A DNA stretch of 5,465 nt from assembly GCA_964389705.1 (NCBI GenBank), contig CAYMEO010000121.1:1-5465 (forward strand), written 5' to 3'. The notes below the pieces were generated by a model. It was not told where the DNA came from, searched no databases, and worked only from the letters and a program-made list of their open reading frames with translations. Both the position numbers and the translations under genes were made by a program. Below, in pieces: positions 1-5,465 of the stretch; the stretch's first letter is position 1; every line of letters starts with the position of its first letter. Source of the stretch: PSLL01 sp964389705 (lineage in GTDB: Bacteria > Desulfobacterota_D > UBA1144 > Nemesobacterales > CSP1-2).

Positions 1-4
1 ATTA

Positions 5-15
5 GTGTCCGACAC
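5..15. repeat. Short palindrome at the window edge
   Basis: GTGTC and GACAC flank a single central C, giving a perfect 5-bp inverted repeat with a 1-nt centre. It lies just beyond the putative terminator of the repeat-protein gene. The single-base centre is too tight for an RNA hairpin loop, so a DNA-level site (protein-binding palindrome or end of a mobile or REP-like repeat) is more likely than a terminator. The window ends five bases further on, so any larger element cannot be seen. Confidence 0.35.
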
Positions 16-44
16 AAAACAAAGAGGTAATCACATTACGGCTC
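15..44 (-). terminator. Candidate intrinsic terminator of the repeat-protein gene
   Basis: On the minus strand, seven bases after the TAG stop of the 81-residue gene, GAG-CC-GTAAT-GTG-ATTAC-CTC can fold into a hairpin: a 5-bp GTAAT/ATTAC stem with a 3-nt loop, extended by GAG/CTC across a 2-nt bulge. It is followed by the T-rich run TTTGTTTTG. Position and tail fit a rho-independent terminator, but the stem is short and AT-rich, so it would be a weak one. Confidence 0.4.
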
Positions 45-50
45 TTACTT

Positions 51-296
51 CTATCTTACTACAAATCCAAAATTAAATGAGAAAAATGGGAAAAACGGAT
101 CAACTACAAATGGAGACGCAACTACAATAGGACGTCTAACTACGAATGGGCGCGCAACCACAATAGGGCGTCTGACTACAATGGTACGTGTAACTATAAT
201 AGGACGCCTGACTACAATGGGACGTGCCGAACTTACAGATGGGATAGCCATAGCAAAGGTTAGGGCAATGAGTAACAAAAGGATAAATTTTTTCAT
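51..296 (-). CDS. Small secreted hexapeptide-repeat protein
   Basis: An 81-residue protein that I cannot assign to a named family. Residues 1-24 form a clear Sec signal peptide: MKKF, a Leu/Ile/Ala core, then a VSSA cleavage site before Arg25. The mature 57 residues start with seven head-to-tail hexapeptides (25-66) of pattern R-P-I/F-V-V-x, where x is R, T, A or D, and end in a Phe-rich tail with PFFPFF and SFNFGF. The alternating Val/Ile and Arg/Pro pattern suggests an extended or beta-rich, strongly basic chain at the cell surface or in the periplasm. This is inference. At the DNA level the repeats are 18-bp tandem units. The ATG start is supported by AAGGAGG seven bases upstream, one of the strongest ribosome sites in the window. 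The gene sits 79 bp after the 119-residue gene and may have its own promoter. Confidence 0.8.
   Translation of the reverse strand: MKKFILLLLIALTFAMAIPSVSSARPIVVRRPIIVTRTIVVRRPIVVARPFVVRRPIVVASPFVVDPFFPFFSFNFGFVVR
99..224 (-). repeat. Seven 18-bp tandem repeats inside the secreted-protein gene
   Basis: Seven in-frame 18-bp units encode RPIVVR, RPIIVT, RTIVVR, RPIVVA, RPFVVR, RPIVVA and SPFVVD. On the plus strand the unit reads roughly actacaatgggacgtctg, with substitutions between copies but no change of length. The 18-bp period keeps the reading frame, so unit gain or loss would change only the length of the protein. The copies have diverged, which argues against very recent expansion. Confidence 0.85.
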
Positions 297-321
297 AGCC
301 TTTCCTCCTTCTATGTAATTT

Positions 322-349
322 CCTATAACTATTTAAACCCCAAAATCAA
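322..349 (-). promoter_or_regulatory. Weak sigma-70-like promoter candidate for the repeat-protein gene
   Basis: On the minus strand TTGATT (4 of 6 to TTGACA) is separated by 16 bp from TATAGG (4 of 6 to TATAAT), ending about 25 bp before the ATG. It lies in the 79-bp gap behind the 119-residue gene and would give a short leader that still contains the AAGGAGG site. In AT-rich DNA such matches are common, so this is tentative. Confidence 0.25.
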
Positions 350-375
350 GAAAAAGGTTTCAATATTGATAATTA

Positions 376-735
376 TTAATCTAAATCAAGCATAAGATTA
401 ATACAATCATTAAGAAGAAGCCAATTTCTTTCAGCCGTCTTTTGAATAAAATCCATAGTATCCCGTGCCTTAATAACAGATTCAGATAGATTCATCAATT
501 CAAATGGCGATTTTCCCTTTATCATATCGTTGTATTCCTGATGCAATACTGCCCATTGATTTATTTGGTTGATAAAAAACTCAACGTTCTTTTTCCAAAG
601 AAACATTCCGATCTCAAAGCCGAGGAGATAATTTTCTACAATTAGGTCTAGAAGTTTACTAGAGGCACTGCAAAAATCTAAAGCCTTTATCTCTTTTATG
701 TCTACCCCAATTTCCATACCTCCCAAAGCAACCAC
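376..735 (-). CDS. Small helical protein of unknown function (phasin-like at best)
   Basis: A 119-residue soluble protein that I do not recognise. It has no signal peptide or clear membrane helix. Most of it looks alpha-helical and amphipathic, with aromatic residues spaced along the central stretch (ENYLLGFEIG, FLWKKNVEFF, INQWAVLHQEY) and a second long helix near residues 85-115. Helical proteins with Q-W and Y-rich stretches of this length include phasins and other granule- or partner-binding coiled-coil proteins. That likeness is only impressionistic, and no PHA genes are seen nearby. The start is uncertain: GTG at 735 has TAGGA directly abutting it, whereas TTG at 726 lies seven bases after AGGAG and is the better-spaced start (116 residues). 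ATG at 717 has GGGAGG only one base away. The gene is separated from the CDF gene by 47 bp, with a promoter candidate in between. Confidence 0.7.
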   Translation of the reverse strand: MVALGGMEIGVDIKEIKALDFCSASSKLLDLIVENYLLGFEIGMFLWKKNVEFFINQINQWAVLHQEYNDMIKGKSPFELMNLSESVIKARDTMDFIQKTAERNWLLLNDCINLMLDLD

Positions 736-741
736 TCCTAC

Positions 742-770
742 AGTCTATAATAGATGAATTTGCAAGTCAA
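742..770 (-). promoter_or_regulatory. Promoter candidate for the 119-residue gene
   Basis: On the minus strand TTGACT (5 of 6 to TTGACA, 765-770) is followed after 17 bp by TAGACT (742-747), or after 15 bp by TATAGA (744-749). Either -10 box would place the transcript start within a few bases of the AGGAG ribosome site, giving a very short leader. The -35 box is convincing, the -10 box is not. Confidence 0.3.
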
Positions 771-782
771 AGAAATCCAATA

Positions 783-1697
783 TTAAGAGTAATCTGGAAA
801 GGTATGGGGATCAACATGTACTGTAACATCAGAGTTTGGCACGGTATTTTCAATATCCTTTATAATCTCTTCTGCAAGGTTATGTGAGTCAACAAAGCTC
901 AGTGTATGGTCTACCACAAGGTGAAACTCTATAAACTTCTCAGAACCAGACCTCCTTGTGCGCATCTTATGAAAACTCTTTACGAGCGGCTTATGTTTTA
1001 GTATTATTTTCTCAATTTCCCTAATAGTCTCTTTTGGAAGTTCCCTATCCATTAAAATATCTACAGATTCTCTAAATATAGTCGTAATTGACCAGATTAT
1101 ATATAAAGCAACGCAGATAGAAATCAAAGAATCTATAAATACAAGACCCGTGAATTTAATAATAATGAGTCCAAGAATAACGCCTAAATTCGTATAAACA
1201 TCAGAGCTATAGTGAACACTGTCTGCTCCAAGCGCAACACTCTCAGTATCCTTTGATACCCTTTTTAAATACCTCGCAAGAAGAAAACTAACAAGTGTAG
1301 AAAACACCATAACAGAGACTCCCACGCCTAATGACTGTAAAGGTGCTTTTATAACTAATCTCTTAGCCGAGATATAGATCAAGTATAGAGAGGAACCACC
1401 GACTACAAAGCTTTGAAATATGCCAGCAAGTCCCTCGGCTTTGCCATGGCCAAACCTGTGCTCTTTATCAGCGGGCTTTTCCGCCTTTTTTATTGAGAAA
1501 TAGTTCACTGAGGAGGCAGCTAAATCAAAAAATGAATCAACGGCAGAGGCAAATATGCTTATTGAGTTTGTAATAAAACCGAATAGAAGCTTTACAACTA
1601 TCAAAGAGAAAGATGCAATTATAGAGAGAGCAGCAGTCCTCAGCTTCTTATTTTGATTAAATTCACCAATGATGGATAATGGGTTTAAATTAACCAA
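783..1697 (-). CDS. Cation diffusion facilitator (FieF/YiiP-like) metal exporter
   Basis: An inner-membrane CDF transporter of 304 residues, the usual length for the FieF/YiiP type, which exchanges cytoplasmic Zn2+, Fe2+ or similar divalent ions for protons as a homodimer. Six membrane segments lie at about 22-44, 46-68, 90-112, 122-142, 160-182 and 184-206, followed by a cytosolic domain from about 210. The transport site is complete: D54 and D58 (VDSFFD) with H162 and D166 (HYSSD). The second YiiP-type site is present as D77, H80 and H84 in PADKEHRFGHGK, and the cytosolic dimer site has H243, H259, H272, H294 and D296. The D-D/H-D transport set fits Zn/Fe-type rather than Mn-type CDFs, but the ion cannot be fixed. 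The start is TTG with no clear Shine-Dalgarno; an in-frame TAG five codons upstream leaves no earlier start. It begins 35 bp after maeB, so cotranscription is likely. Confidence 0.93.
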   Translation of the reverse strand: MVNLNPLSIIGEFNQNKKLRTAALSIIASFSLIVVKLLFGFITNSISIFASAVDSFFDLAASSVNYFSIKKAEKPADKEHRFGHGKAEGLAGIFQSFVVGGSSLYLIYISAKRLVIKAPLQSLGVGVSVMVFSTLVSFLLARYLKRVSKDTESVALGADSVHYSSDVYTNLGVILGLIIIKFTGLVFIDSLISICVALYIIWSITTIFRESVDILMDRELPKETIREIEKIILKHKPLVKSFHKMRTRRSGSEKFIEFHLVVDHTLSFVDSHNLAEEIIKDIENTVPNSDVTVHVDPHTFPDYS

Positions 1698-1709
1698 GAA
1701 ATACCATTT

Positions 1710-1726
1710 CTAGAGGCTTCTTCTAG
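1710..1726 (-). other. Weak inverted repeat between maeB and the CDF gene
   Basis: CTAGA and TCTAG form a 5-bp stem around a 7-nt loop in the 35-bp spacer. No T-run follows, so it is not a convincing terminator. It lies just upstream of the TTG start of the CDF gene, where no good ribosome site is visible, and could affect initiation there or be chance. Confidence 0.2.
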
Positions 1727-1732
1727 TTCAAT

Positions 1733-4027
1733 CTAAACCGATGTAACGGCTATTTTACCTTCTAGATTTCTTCCTAAAGAACCGATTTCTTGAGCCTCTA
1801 CCACAGCGATTGAAGACATATTTACAATGTCTCTTACTTCGCATCCTCTTTGAAGGACATGCACGGGTTTCTTCATACCCATAAGTATTGGTCCTATGGC
1901 TTCAGCATTACCTAATCTCTGTAGGAGTTTATATGCTATGTTTCCAGACTGTAGATCGGGAAAGATAAGGACATTTGCTCCCCCCTTAAGAGTGCTAAAC
2001 GGGTAAATCTCCGATATGATTTCTGGAACAACGGCAGTATCTGCCTGCATCTCACCATCTATGATTAAATCCGGCACCTTTTTCTTTACAATCTCCGTGG
2101 CGCGTCGAACCTTCTCTGAAAGCGGATGCTTCACACTTCCAAAGTTCGAAAATGAAAGCATTGCGACCCTGGGTTCGACACCAAACCTCCTAGCCATCTC
2201 CGCTGTATTTATGGCGATCTCAGCAAGATCCTCTTCTGTAGGTTCAATGTTGACTGTAGTGTCAGCAAAAAAATAGACCTGATTCTTAATAGTAATAATA
2301 TAGACGCCTGCAACCTTAGAGACTCCCTCTTTTGTGGCAAAGATCTGGAGCGCTGGTCTTATGGTATCTGGATAATTCTGGGTCACACCAGCAATTATTG
2401 CATCTGCATCGCCTTTATGTACCATCATACAACCATAAATAGTATTATCCCTCATATATTCCCGCGCCTCGATAAGTGTAATACCCTTGCGGTTTCTGAG
2501 ATTAAAAAGCTCAACCGCATATTCCTCACGCTTCGGAGAAGACCTAGGGTATATGATCTCAATTCCATTTAGGCTTACATCAAAGCTCCGTGCTGCATCC
2601 CTTATTACGTCCTCCCTTCCAAGGAGAATCGGGGAGGCGATTTTTTCCTCAACGAGGATTTGACTCGCCATCAGTATCTTTTCATTCGACCCTTCCGGAA
2701 AAACGATTCTCTTTGGTTGCCTTTTTGCCCTGCTGACCATTATCCTCATAATCTCGCGTGATTTCCCAAGTCGGTTCTCAAGCCTTTCCTTGTACTCCTC
2801 AATATCTATTTTTATCCTGGCATCTCCCGTTCTCATGGCCGCTTCTGCTACGGCAGCGGACTCCCAAACAAGCACCCTTGGATCAAACGGCTTAGGAATA
2901 ATGTATTCTGGCCCAAACTTAAAATACGTTTGCCCATAGGCCTTAGCCACTGAATCGCCAGCACCCCGCTTAGCAAGATCAGCTAAGGCACGAGCAGCAG
3001 CAATTTTCATATCCTCATTAATTGCCCTTGCCCTTACATCAAGCGCCCCTCGGAATATAAATGGAAAACCCAGAACATTGTTTACCTGATTTGGATAATC
3101 AGACCTCCCCGTGGCCATAATGACATCACTTCTTGCCGCTTTCGCATCTTCATAGGTAATCTCTGGATCGGGATTTGCCATTGCAAATACAATAGGCTTA
3201 TCGGCCATTGATTTTATCATCTCCTTTGTTACTGCCCCGCCTACTGAGAGTCCAACAAAAACATCTGCCCCCTTCATGGCATCGGCGAGTGTCCTCATTC
3301 TCGTATCAACTGCAAACTTCTCCTTCTGAGGGTTCATTCCCCTTTCCCTTCCCTTATATATGACACCAATACTATCACACATAATTATGTTTTCTCTTTT
3401 TGCACCAAGGAGTATATAGAATTCAGCACAAGCAATTCCGGAAGCACCTGCGCCATTAAAAACTATCCTTACTTCACCTATATCCTTGCCCACAAGCTCA
3501 CATGCATTGAGCAATCCTGCTCCCGAAATTATAGCCGTTCCATGCTGGTCGTCATGAAATACAGGGATGTCCAGTTGCTTTTTTAATTCATCCTCAATAT
3601 AGAAACACTCAGGGGCTTTTATATCCTCAAGGTTTATTCCCCCAAAAGTAGGCTCAAGGAGTTTTACCGCTTTGATTACCTCATCTGGATCGCGCGTATT
3701 GAGCTCAATATCAAATGCATCAATATCCGCAAAACGCTTAAAGAGAACACTCTTGCCCTCCATAACAGGCTTTCCTGCAAGAGGCCCTATATCACCGAGC
3801 CCTAGAACCGCCGTCCCATTTGTCACAACAGCAACCAAATTCCCCTTAGCCGTATATTTATAGGCTAGGTCCGGGTTTTTCTCTATCTCCCTACACGGCT
3901 CAGCCACACCGGGCGTATAGGCCAGAGAAAGATCCCTTTGGGTTATACAGGGTTTAGTCGGTACTATTTCAATTTTTCCTGCGCGCTCCCTACTGTGGTA
4001 CTCCAGGGCAGCCTGCTTCTTATTCAT
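1733..4027 (-). CDS. maeB: NADP-dependent malic enzyme with C-terminal phosphotransacetylase-like domain (MaeB type)
   Basis: Cytoplasmic enzyme that decarboxylates L-malate to pyruvate and CO2, reducing NAD(P)+; MaeB enzymes usually prefer NADP+. The 764 residues match the usual two-domain length. The malic part (about 1-400) has SLAYTPG with the conserved Tyr37, EGKSVLFK with Lys92, the metal-binding stretch GGINLEDIKAPE (E134, D135), PVFHDDQHGT (D159, D160), the nucleotide-binding GAGASG (192-197) and ANPDPEI (284-290). The phosphotransacetylase-like part (about 430-755) opens with RIVFPEGSNEK and includes MLSFSNFGS (623-631), DGEMQAD (657-663) and NVLIFPDLQSGN (685-696). In MaeB this domain is generally a regulatory, acetyl-CoA-sensing and oligomerising module rather than an active transferase, and SNFGS in place of the STKGS of true Pta fits that. 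The ATG start is supported by GGGAG six bases upstream. The gene has its own promoter candidate and is followed after 35 bp by the CDF gene. Confidence 0.97.
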   Translation of the reverse strand: MNKKQAALEYHSRERAGKIEIVPTKPCITQRDLSLAYTPGVAEPCREIEKNPDLAYKYTAKGNLVAVVTNGTAVLGLGDIGPLAGKPVMEGKSVLFKRFADIDAFDIELNTRDPDEVIKAVKLLEPTFGGINLEDIKAPECFYIEDELKKQLDIPVFHDDQHGTAIISGAGLLNACELVGKDIGEVRIVFNGAGASGIACAEFYILLGAKRENIIMCDSIGVIYKGRERGMNPQKEKFAVDTRMRTLADAMKGADVFVGLSVGGAVTKEMIKSMADKPIVFAMANPDPEITYEDAKAARSDVIMATGRSDYPNQVNNVLGFPFIFRGALDVRARAINEDMKIAAARALADLAKRGAGDSVAKAYGQTYFKFGPEYIIPKPFDPRVLVWESAAVAEAAMRTGDARIKIDIEEYKERLENRLGKSREIMRIMVSRAKRQPKRIVFPEGSNEKILMASQILVEEKIASPILLGREDVIRDAARSFDVSLNGIEIIYPRSSPKREEYAVELFNLRNRKGITLIEAREYMRDNTIYGCMMVHKGDADAIIAGVTQNYPDTIRPALQIFATKEGVSKVAGVYIITIKNQVYFFADTTVNIEPTEEDLAEIAINTAEMARRFGVEPRVAMLSFSNFGSVKHPLSEKVRRATEIVKKKVPDLIIDGEMQADTAVVPEIISEIYPFSTLKGGANVLIFPDLQSGNIAYKLLQRLGNAEAIGPILMGMKKPVHVLQRGCEVRDIVNMSSIAVVEAQEIGSLGRNLEGKIAVTSV

Positions 4028-4040
4028 CTTGTTCTCCCTT
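4020..4040 (-). promoter_or_regulatory. Ribosome binding site of maeB
   Basis: On the minus strand AAAAGGGAG lies six bases before the ATG at 4027. The match and spacing are good and no competing in-frame start fits as well, which fixes the N-terminus as MNKKQAALEYH. Confidence 0.7.
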
Positions 4041-4106
4041 TTACTTTTTGCTTTCCGTTGTTTTCAGGTTAATTTATTCTGAGAAAGCCCTCTCGTTAAT
4101 TCTTCT

Positions 4107-4135
4107 ATTTTATAATATTTCTTTAAACCTGTCCA
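4107..4135 (-). promoter_or_regulatory. Sigma-70-like promoter candidate for maeB
   Basis: On the minus strand TGGACA (4130-4135, 5 of 6 to TTGACA) is separated by exactly 17 bp from TAAAAT (4107-4112, 5 of 6 to TATAAT). It would give a leader of roughly 70 nt before the maeB ATG. The promoter overlaps the last codons of the gene cut by the gap, and the -10 box contains that gene's TAA stop if its assigned frame is right. This is the best-matching promoter in the window. Confidence 0.45.
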
Positions 4136-4181
4136 CAAATCCCGTCGAAAGATTCTCCCTGTGCTCATTATGACACACCAG
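4110..4181 (-). CDS. C-terminal fragment of a gene cut by the assembly gap (possible c-type cytochrome)
   Basis: The minus strand is open from the gap edge for 23 codons to a TAA, reading LVCHNEH and ending in DRFKEIL. The first four codons, L-V-C-H, would complete a CxxCH haem c attachment motif if the next codon, lost in the N run, is Cys. A C-terminal haem site of the form C-L-V-C-H-N-E-H would suit a multihaem or small periplasmic cytochrome. That is a guess from four residues. Codon pattern (purine-rich first positions, common codons) favours this frame. A second frame is also open, from the gap edge to a TGA at 4064-4066 (38 codons, ending in LSQNKLT), and cannot be excluded. Nothing upstream is visible. 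Confidence 0.35.
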   Translation of the reverse strand: MVCHNEHRENLSTGFVDRFKEIL

Positions 4182-4281
4182 NNNNNNNNNNNNNNNNNNN
4201 NNNNNNNNNNNNNNNNNNNNNNNNNNNNNNNNNNNNNNNNNNNNNNNNNNNNNNNNNNNNNNNNNNNNNNNNNNNNNNNNN
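4182..4281. other. Assembly gap (100 N)
   Basis: Exactly 100 undetermined bases, the common convention for a scaffold join of unknown length. The true distance between maeB and the alcohol dehydrogenase, and whether other genes lie between them, cannot be read. Any reading frame drawn across it is meaningless. Confidence 0.97.
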
Positions 4282-4297
4282 TTGAGATGATATAACC

Positions 4298-5317
4298 CTA
4301 TTTAGTGCTCCTAGATATCTGAAGAACCAAGGCACCTCGGACGCGTCCCCGGCGTAGTAAATCCAGGGCCTCGTTGGCCTGTTCAAGTGGGAAAACCTGA
4401 ATCTCAGTTCTTACAGGTACTCTAGGAACAATTGCCAACAACTCTTCTCCATCCCTCCGAGTTAGATTGGCAACTGATCGTATAACACGCTCTTCCCAAA
4501 GAATTCTGTATGGGAATGATGGAATGTCGCTCATATGGATACCCCCACAGACAACCACCCCACCCTTCGTGATTGCCCGTAGCGCTTCCGGTATCAGCGC
4601 ACCGACAGGCGCAAAAATGATTGCTGCATCCAGCCCTTCCGGCGGCATCTCTGTTGAGTTGCCCGCCCATACGGCTCCAAGCCGACGTGCAAATTCCTGG
4701 GCATCTGTATCGCCTGGTCGTGTGAAGGCATAAACCTGCTTACCCTGATAAACAGCCACCTGGGCAATGATATGGGCAGCAGCACCAAAGCCGTAAATCC
4801 CTAAACGCCTCACATCTTGACCAGCCATTCGATACGATCTATATCCAATCAACCCCGCACATAGAAGTGGAGCAGCCTCAGCATCACCATATACATCAGG
4901 GATACGAAAACAATATTGTTGGTTCGCCAATGTATACTCTGCATATCCACCATCAATCGTATAGCCAGTGAATAAGGCGTAATTACAGAGGTTCTCTTGA
5001 TCCCTCAGACAGTAACGACATTGACCACATGTATATCCTAGCCAGGGTATACCAACCCGGTCGCCTATGGAAAGCCGATCTACACGATCACCAATTTTAG
5101 TAACAGTGCCAACGATTTCATGTCCAGGGATAAGAGGCAGTTTTGGATTTATAAGCTCGCCGTCTACTATATGCAAATCCGTGCGGCAGACCCCACAGGC
5201 ATGAACACGAATCAGCACCTGTTCAGGATTCGGTAGAGGAACCGGTACCTTCATGTCATTAAGTGGTTTTGCTGGTGACTCCAGCACCATCGCGCGCATC
5301 TTCTCGGGAATTTCCAT
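4298..5317 (-). CDS. Zinc-dependent alcohol dehydrogenase, medium-chain family (adh_fam_2 type)
   Basis: A complete 339-residue medium-chain zinc dehydrogenase, expected to interconvert an alcohol and its aldehyde with NAD(P)(H) in the cytoplasm. The catalytic zinc ligands are C44 (GVCRTD), H66 (GHE) and C153 (LLCAGLIGY). The structural zinc site has all four cysteines, C97, C100, C103 and C111 (CGQCRYC and NLC). The nucleotide-binding fold follows with GIYGFGAAAH (173-182). The stretches GIPWLGYTCG, YAFTRPGD and AAIIFAPVGA are typical of the subgroup described as zinc-binding alcohol dehydrogenase family 2. The physiological substrate and cofactor cannot be told; after the second beta strand the sequence has T-R rather than an acidic residue, which leaves NADPH use possible. 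The ATG start is backed by GGAG seven bases upstream. The stop lies 16 bases from the gap. Its sequence looks richer in G+C than the CDF region. Confidence 0.95.
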   Translation of the reverse strand: MEIPEKMRAMVLESPAKPLNDMKVPVPLPNPEQVLIRVHACGVCRTDLHIVDGELINPKLPLIPGHEIVGTVTKIGDRVDRLSIGDRVGIPWLGYTCGQCRYCLRDQENLCNYALFTGYTIDGGYAEYTLANQQYCFRIPDVYGDAEAAPLLCAGLIGYRSYRMAGQDVRRLGIYGFGAAAHIIAQVAVYQGKQVYAFTRPGDTDAQEFARRLGAVWAGNSTEMPPEGLDAAIIFAPVGALIPEALRAITKGGVVVCGGIHMSDIPSFPYRILWEERVIRSVANLTRRDGEELLAIVPRVPVRTEIQVFPLEQANEALDLLRRGRVRGALVLQISRSTK

Positions 5318-5359
5318 ATTTTATCTCCACTGCTCAAATTATTTAGAAATTATTAGTTT

Positions 5360-5387
5360 ATTTTTCCCAATGCTAAGGAGATGTCAA
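5360..5387 (-). promoter_or_regulatory. Promoter candidate for the alcohol dehydrogenase gene
   Basis: On the minus strand a perfect TTGACA (5382-5387) is followed after 16 bp by AAAAAT (5360-5365, 4 of 6 to TATAAT). It ends 42 bp before the ATG, giving a leader of about 35 nt that contains the GGAG ribosome site. The -35 box is strong and the -10 box is mediocre. Confidence 0.4.
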
Positions 5388-5465
5388 CCTAGTATCATTC
5401 TTCCAAAATAAGTAAAAGGATTGTGTTAGGAATATATACTACGTAGACTCTCTCATTTTATTTTA

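Noticed and set aside
99..224. Regular repeats considered as a CRISPR array
   Set aside because: The 18-bp units are directly abutting, have no spacers and encode an in-frame hexapeptide pattern behind a signal peptide.
2016..2276. Plus-strand open frame of 86 codons inside the phosphotransacetylase-like half of maeB
   Set aside because: It is fully antisense to a strongly conserved coding region, its product is Ser-rich with no recognisable domain, and no ribosome site or promoter supports it.
3672..3863. Plus-strand open frame of 63 codons inside the malic domain of maeB
   Set aside because: Antisense shadow of conserved codons, Ser/Pro/Thr-rich product of no recognisable kind.
4081..4094. 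GAGA/TCTC inverted repeat in the maeB leader as a terminator or riboswitch element
   Set aside because: Only four base pairs with a 6-nt loop and no T-run on either side, and the leader has no recognisable aptamer features.
4168..4386. Minus-strand frame running across the N stretch into the alcohol dehydrogenase region
   Set aside because: It crosses 100 undetermined bases and overlaps the dehydrogenase C-terminus in another frame, so it is an artefact.
4422..4788. Three further open frames (plus 4467-4733, minus 4422-4670 and 4594-4788) within the alcohol dehydrogenase gene
   Set aside because: They are out-of-frame or antisense shadows of a gene with complete family motifs. The minus ones show dehydrogenase codons shifted by one base, with no sign of a real frameshift.
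5437..5450. CTACGTAG palindrome upstream of the alcohol dehydrogenase as an operator
   Set aside because: It is only eight bases long, single copy in view, and lies well upstream of the promoter candidate, so it cannot be told from chance.

Overview
The window looks like a piece of a draft or metagenome-assembled bacterial genome. All five complete genes lie on the minus strand, and a run of exactly 100 N (4182-4281) is the usual placeholder for an assembly gap. It therefore holds two contig ends joined by a scaffold: 1-4181 and 4282-5465. The first is AT-rich with Gram-negative style genes: a two-domain malic enzyme, an AXA-type signal peptide and possibly a c-type cytochrome. The second looks richer in G+C. 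Gene content fits an environmental Gram-negative, perhaps of the Nitrospirota or Desulfobacterota kind, but nothing here fixes the taxon.

Read in the direction of transcription (right to left), the right contig carries a zinc-dependent alcohol dehydrogenase of the adh_fam_2 type (5317-4298), with a good ribosome site and a TTGACA-type promoter candidate. After the gap comes the 3' end of an unidentified gene (4181-4110) with a possible CxxCH haem motif cut by the gap. Next is maeB, a 764-residue malic enzyme with a C-terminal phosphotransacetylase-like domain (4027-1733), then a FieF/YiiP-like cation diffusion facilitator (1697-783) only 35 bp downstream. A small helical protein of unknown role follows (735-376), and then a secreted 81-residue protein built of seven hexapeptide repeats (296-51) with a hairpin and T-rich tail behind it. 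A small palindrome sits at the left edge.

Functionally, maeB links the C4-dicarboxylate pool to pyruvate, NADPH and acetyl-CoA status. The CDF protein exports divalent metal and may be cotranscribed with maeB simply by position. The alcohol dehydrogenase would interconvert alcohols and aldehydes, but its linkage to the rest is uncertain because the gap length is unknown. No CRISPR array, tRNA, rRNA, transposase or defence system is visible. I see no undescribed multi-gene system. The least ordinary items are the hexapeptide-repeat secreted protein, the unclassified 119-residue protein and the gene cut by the gap.
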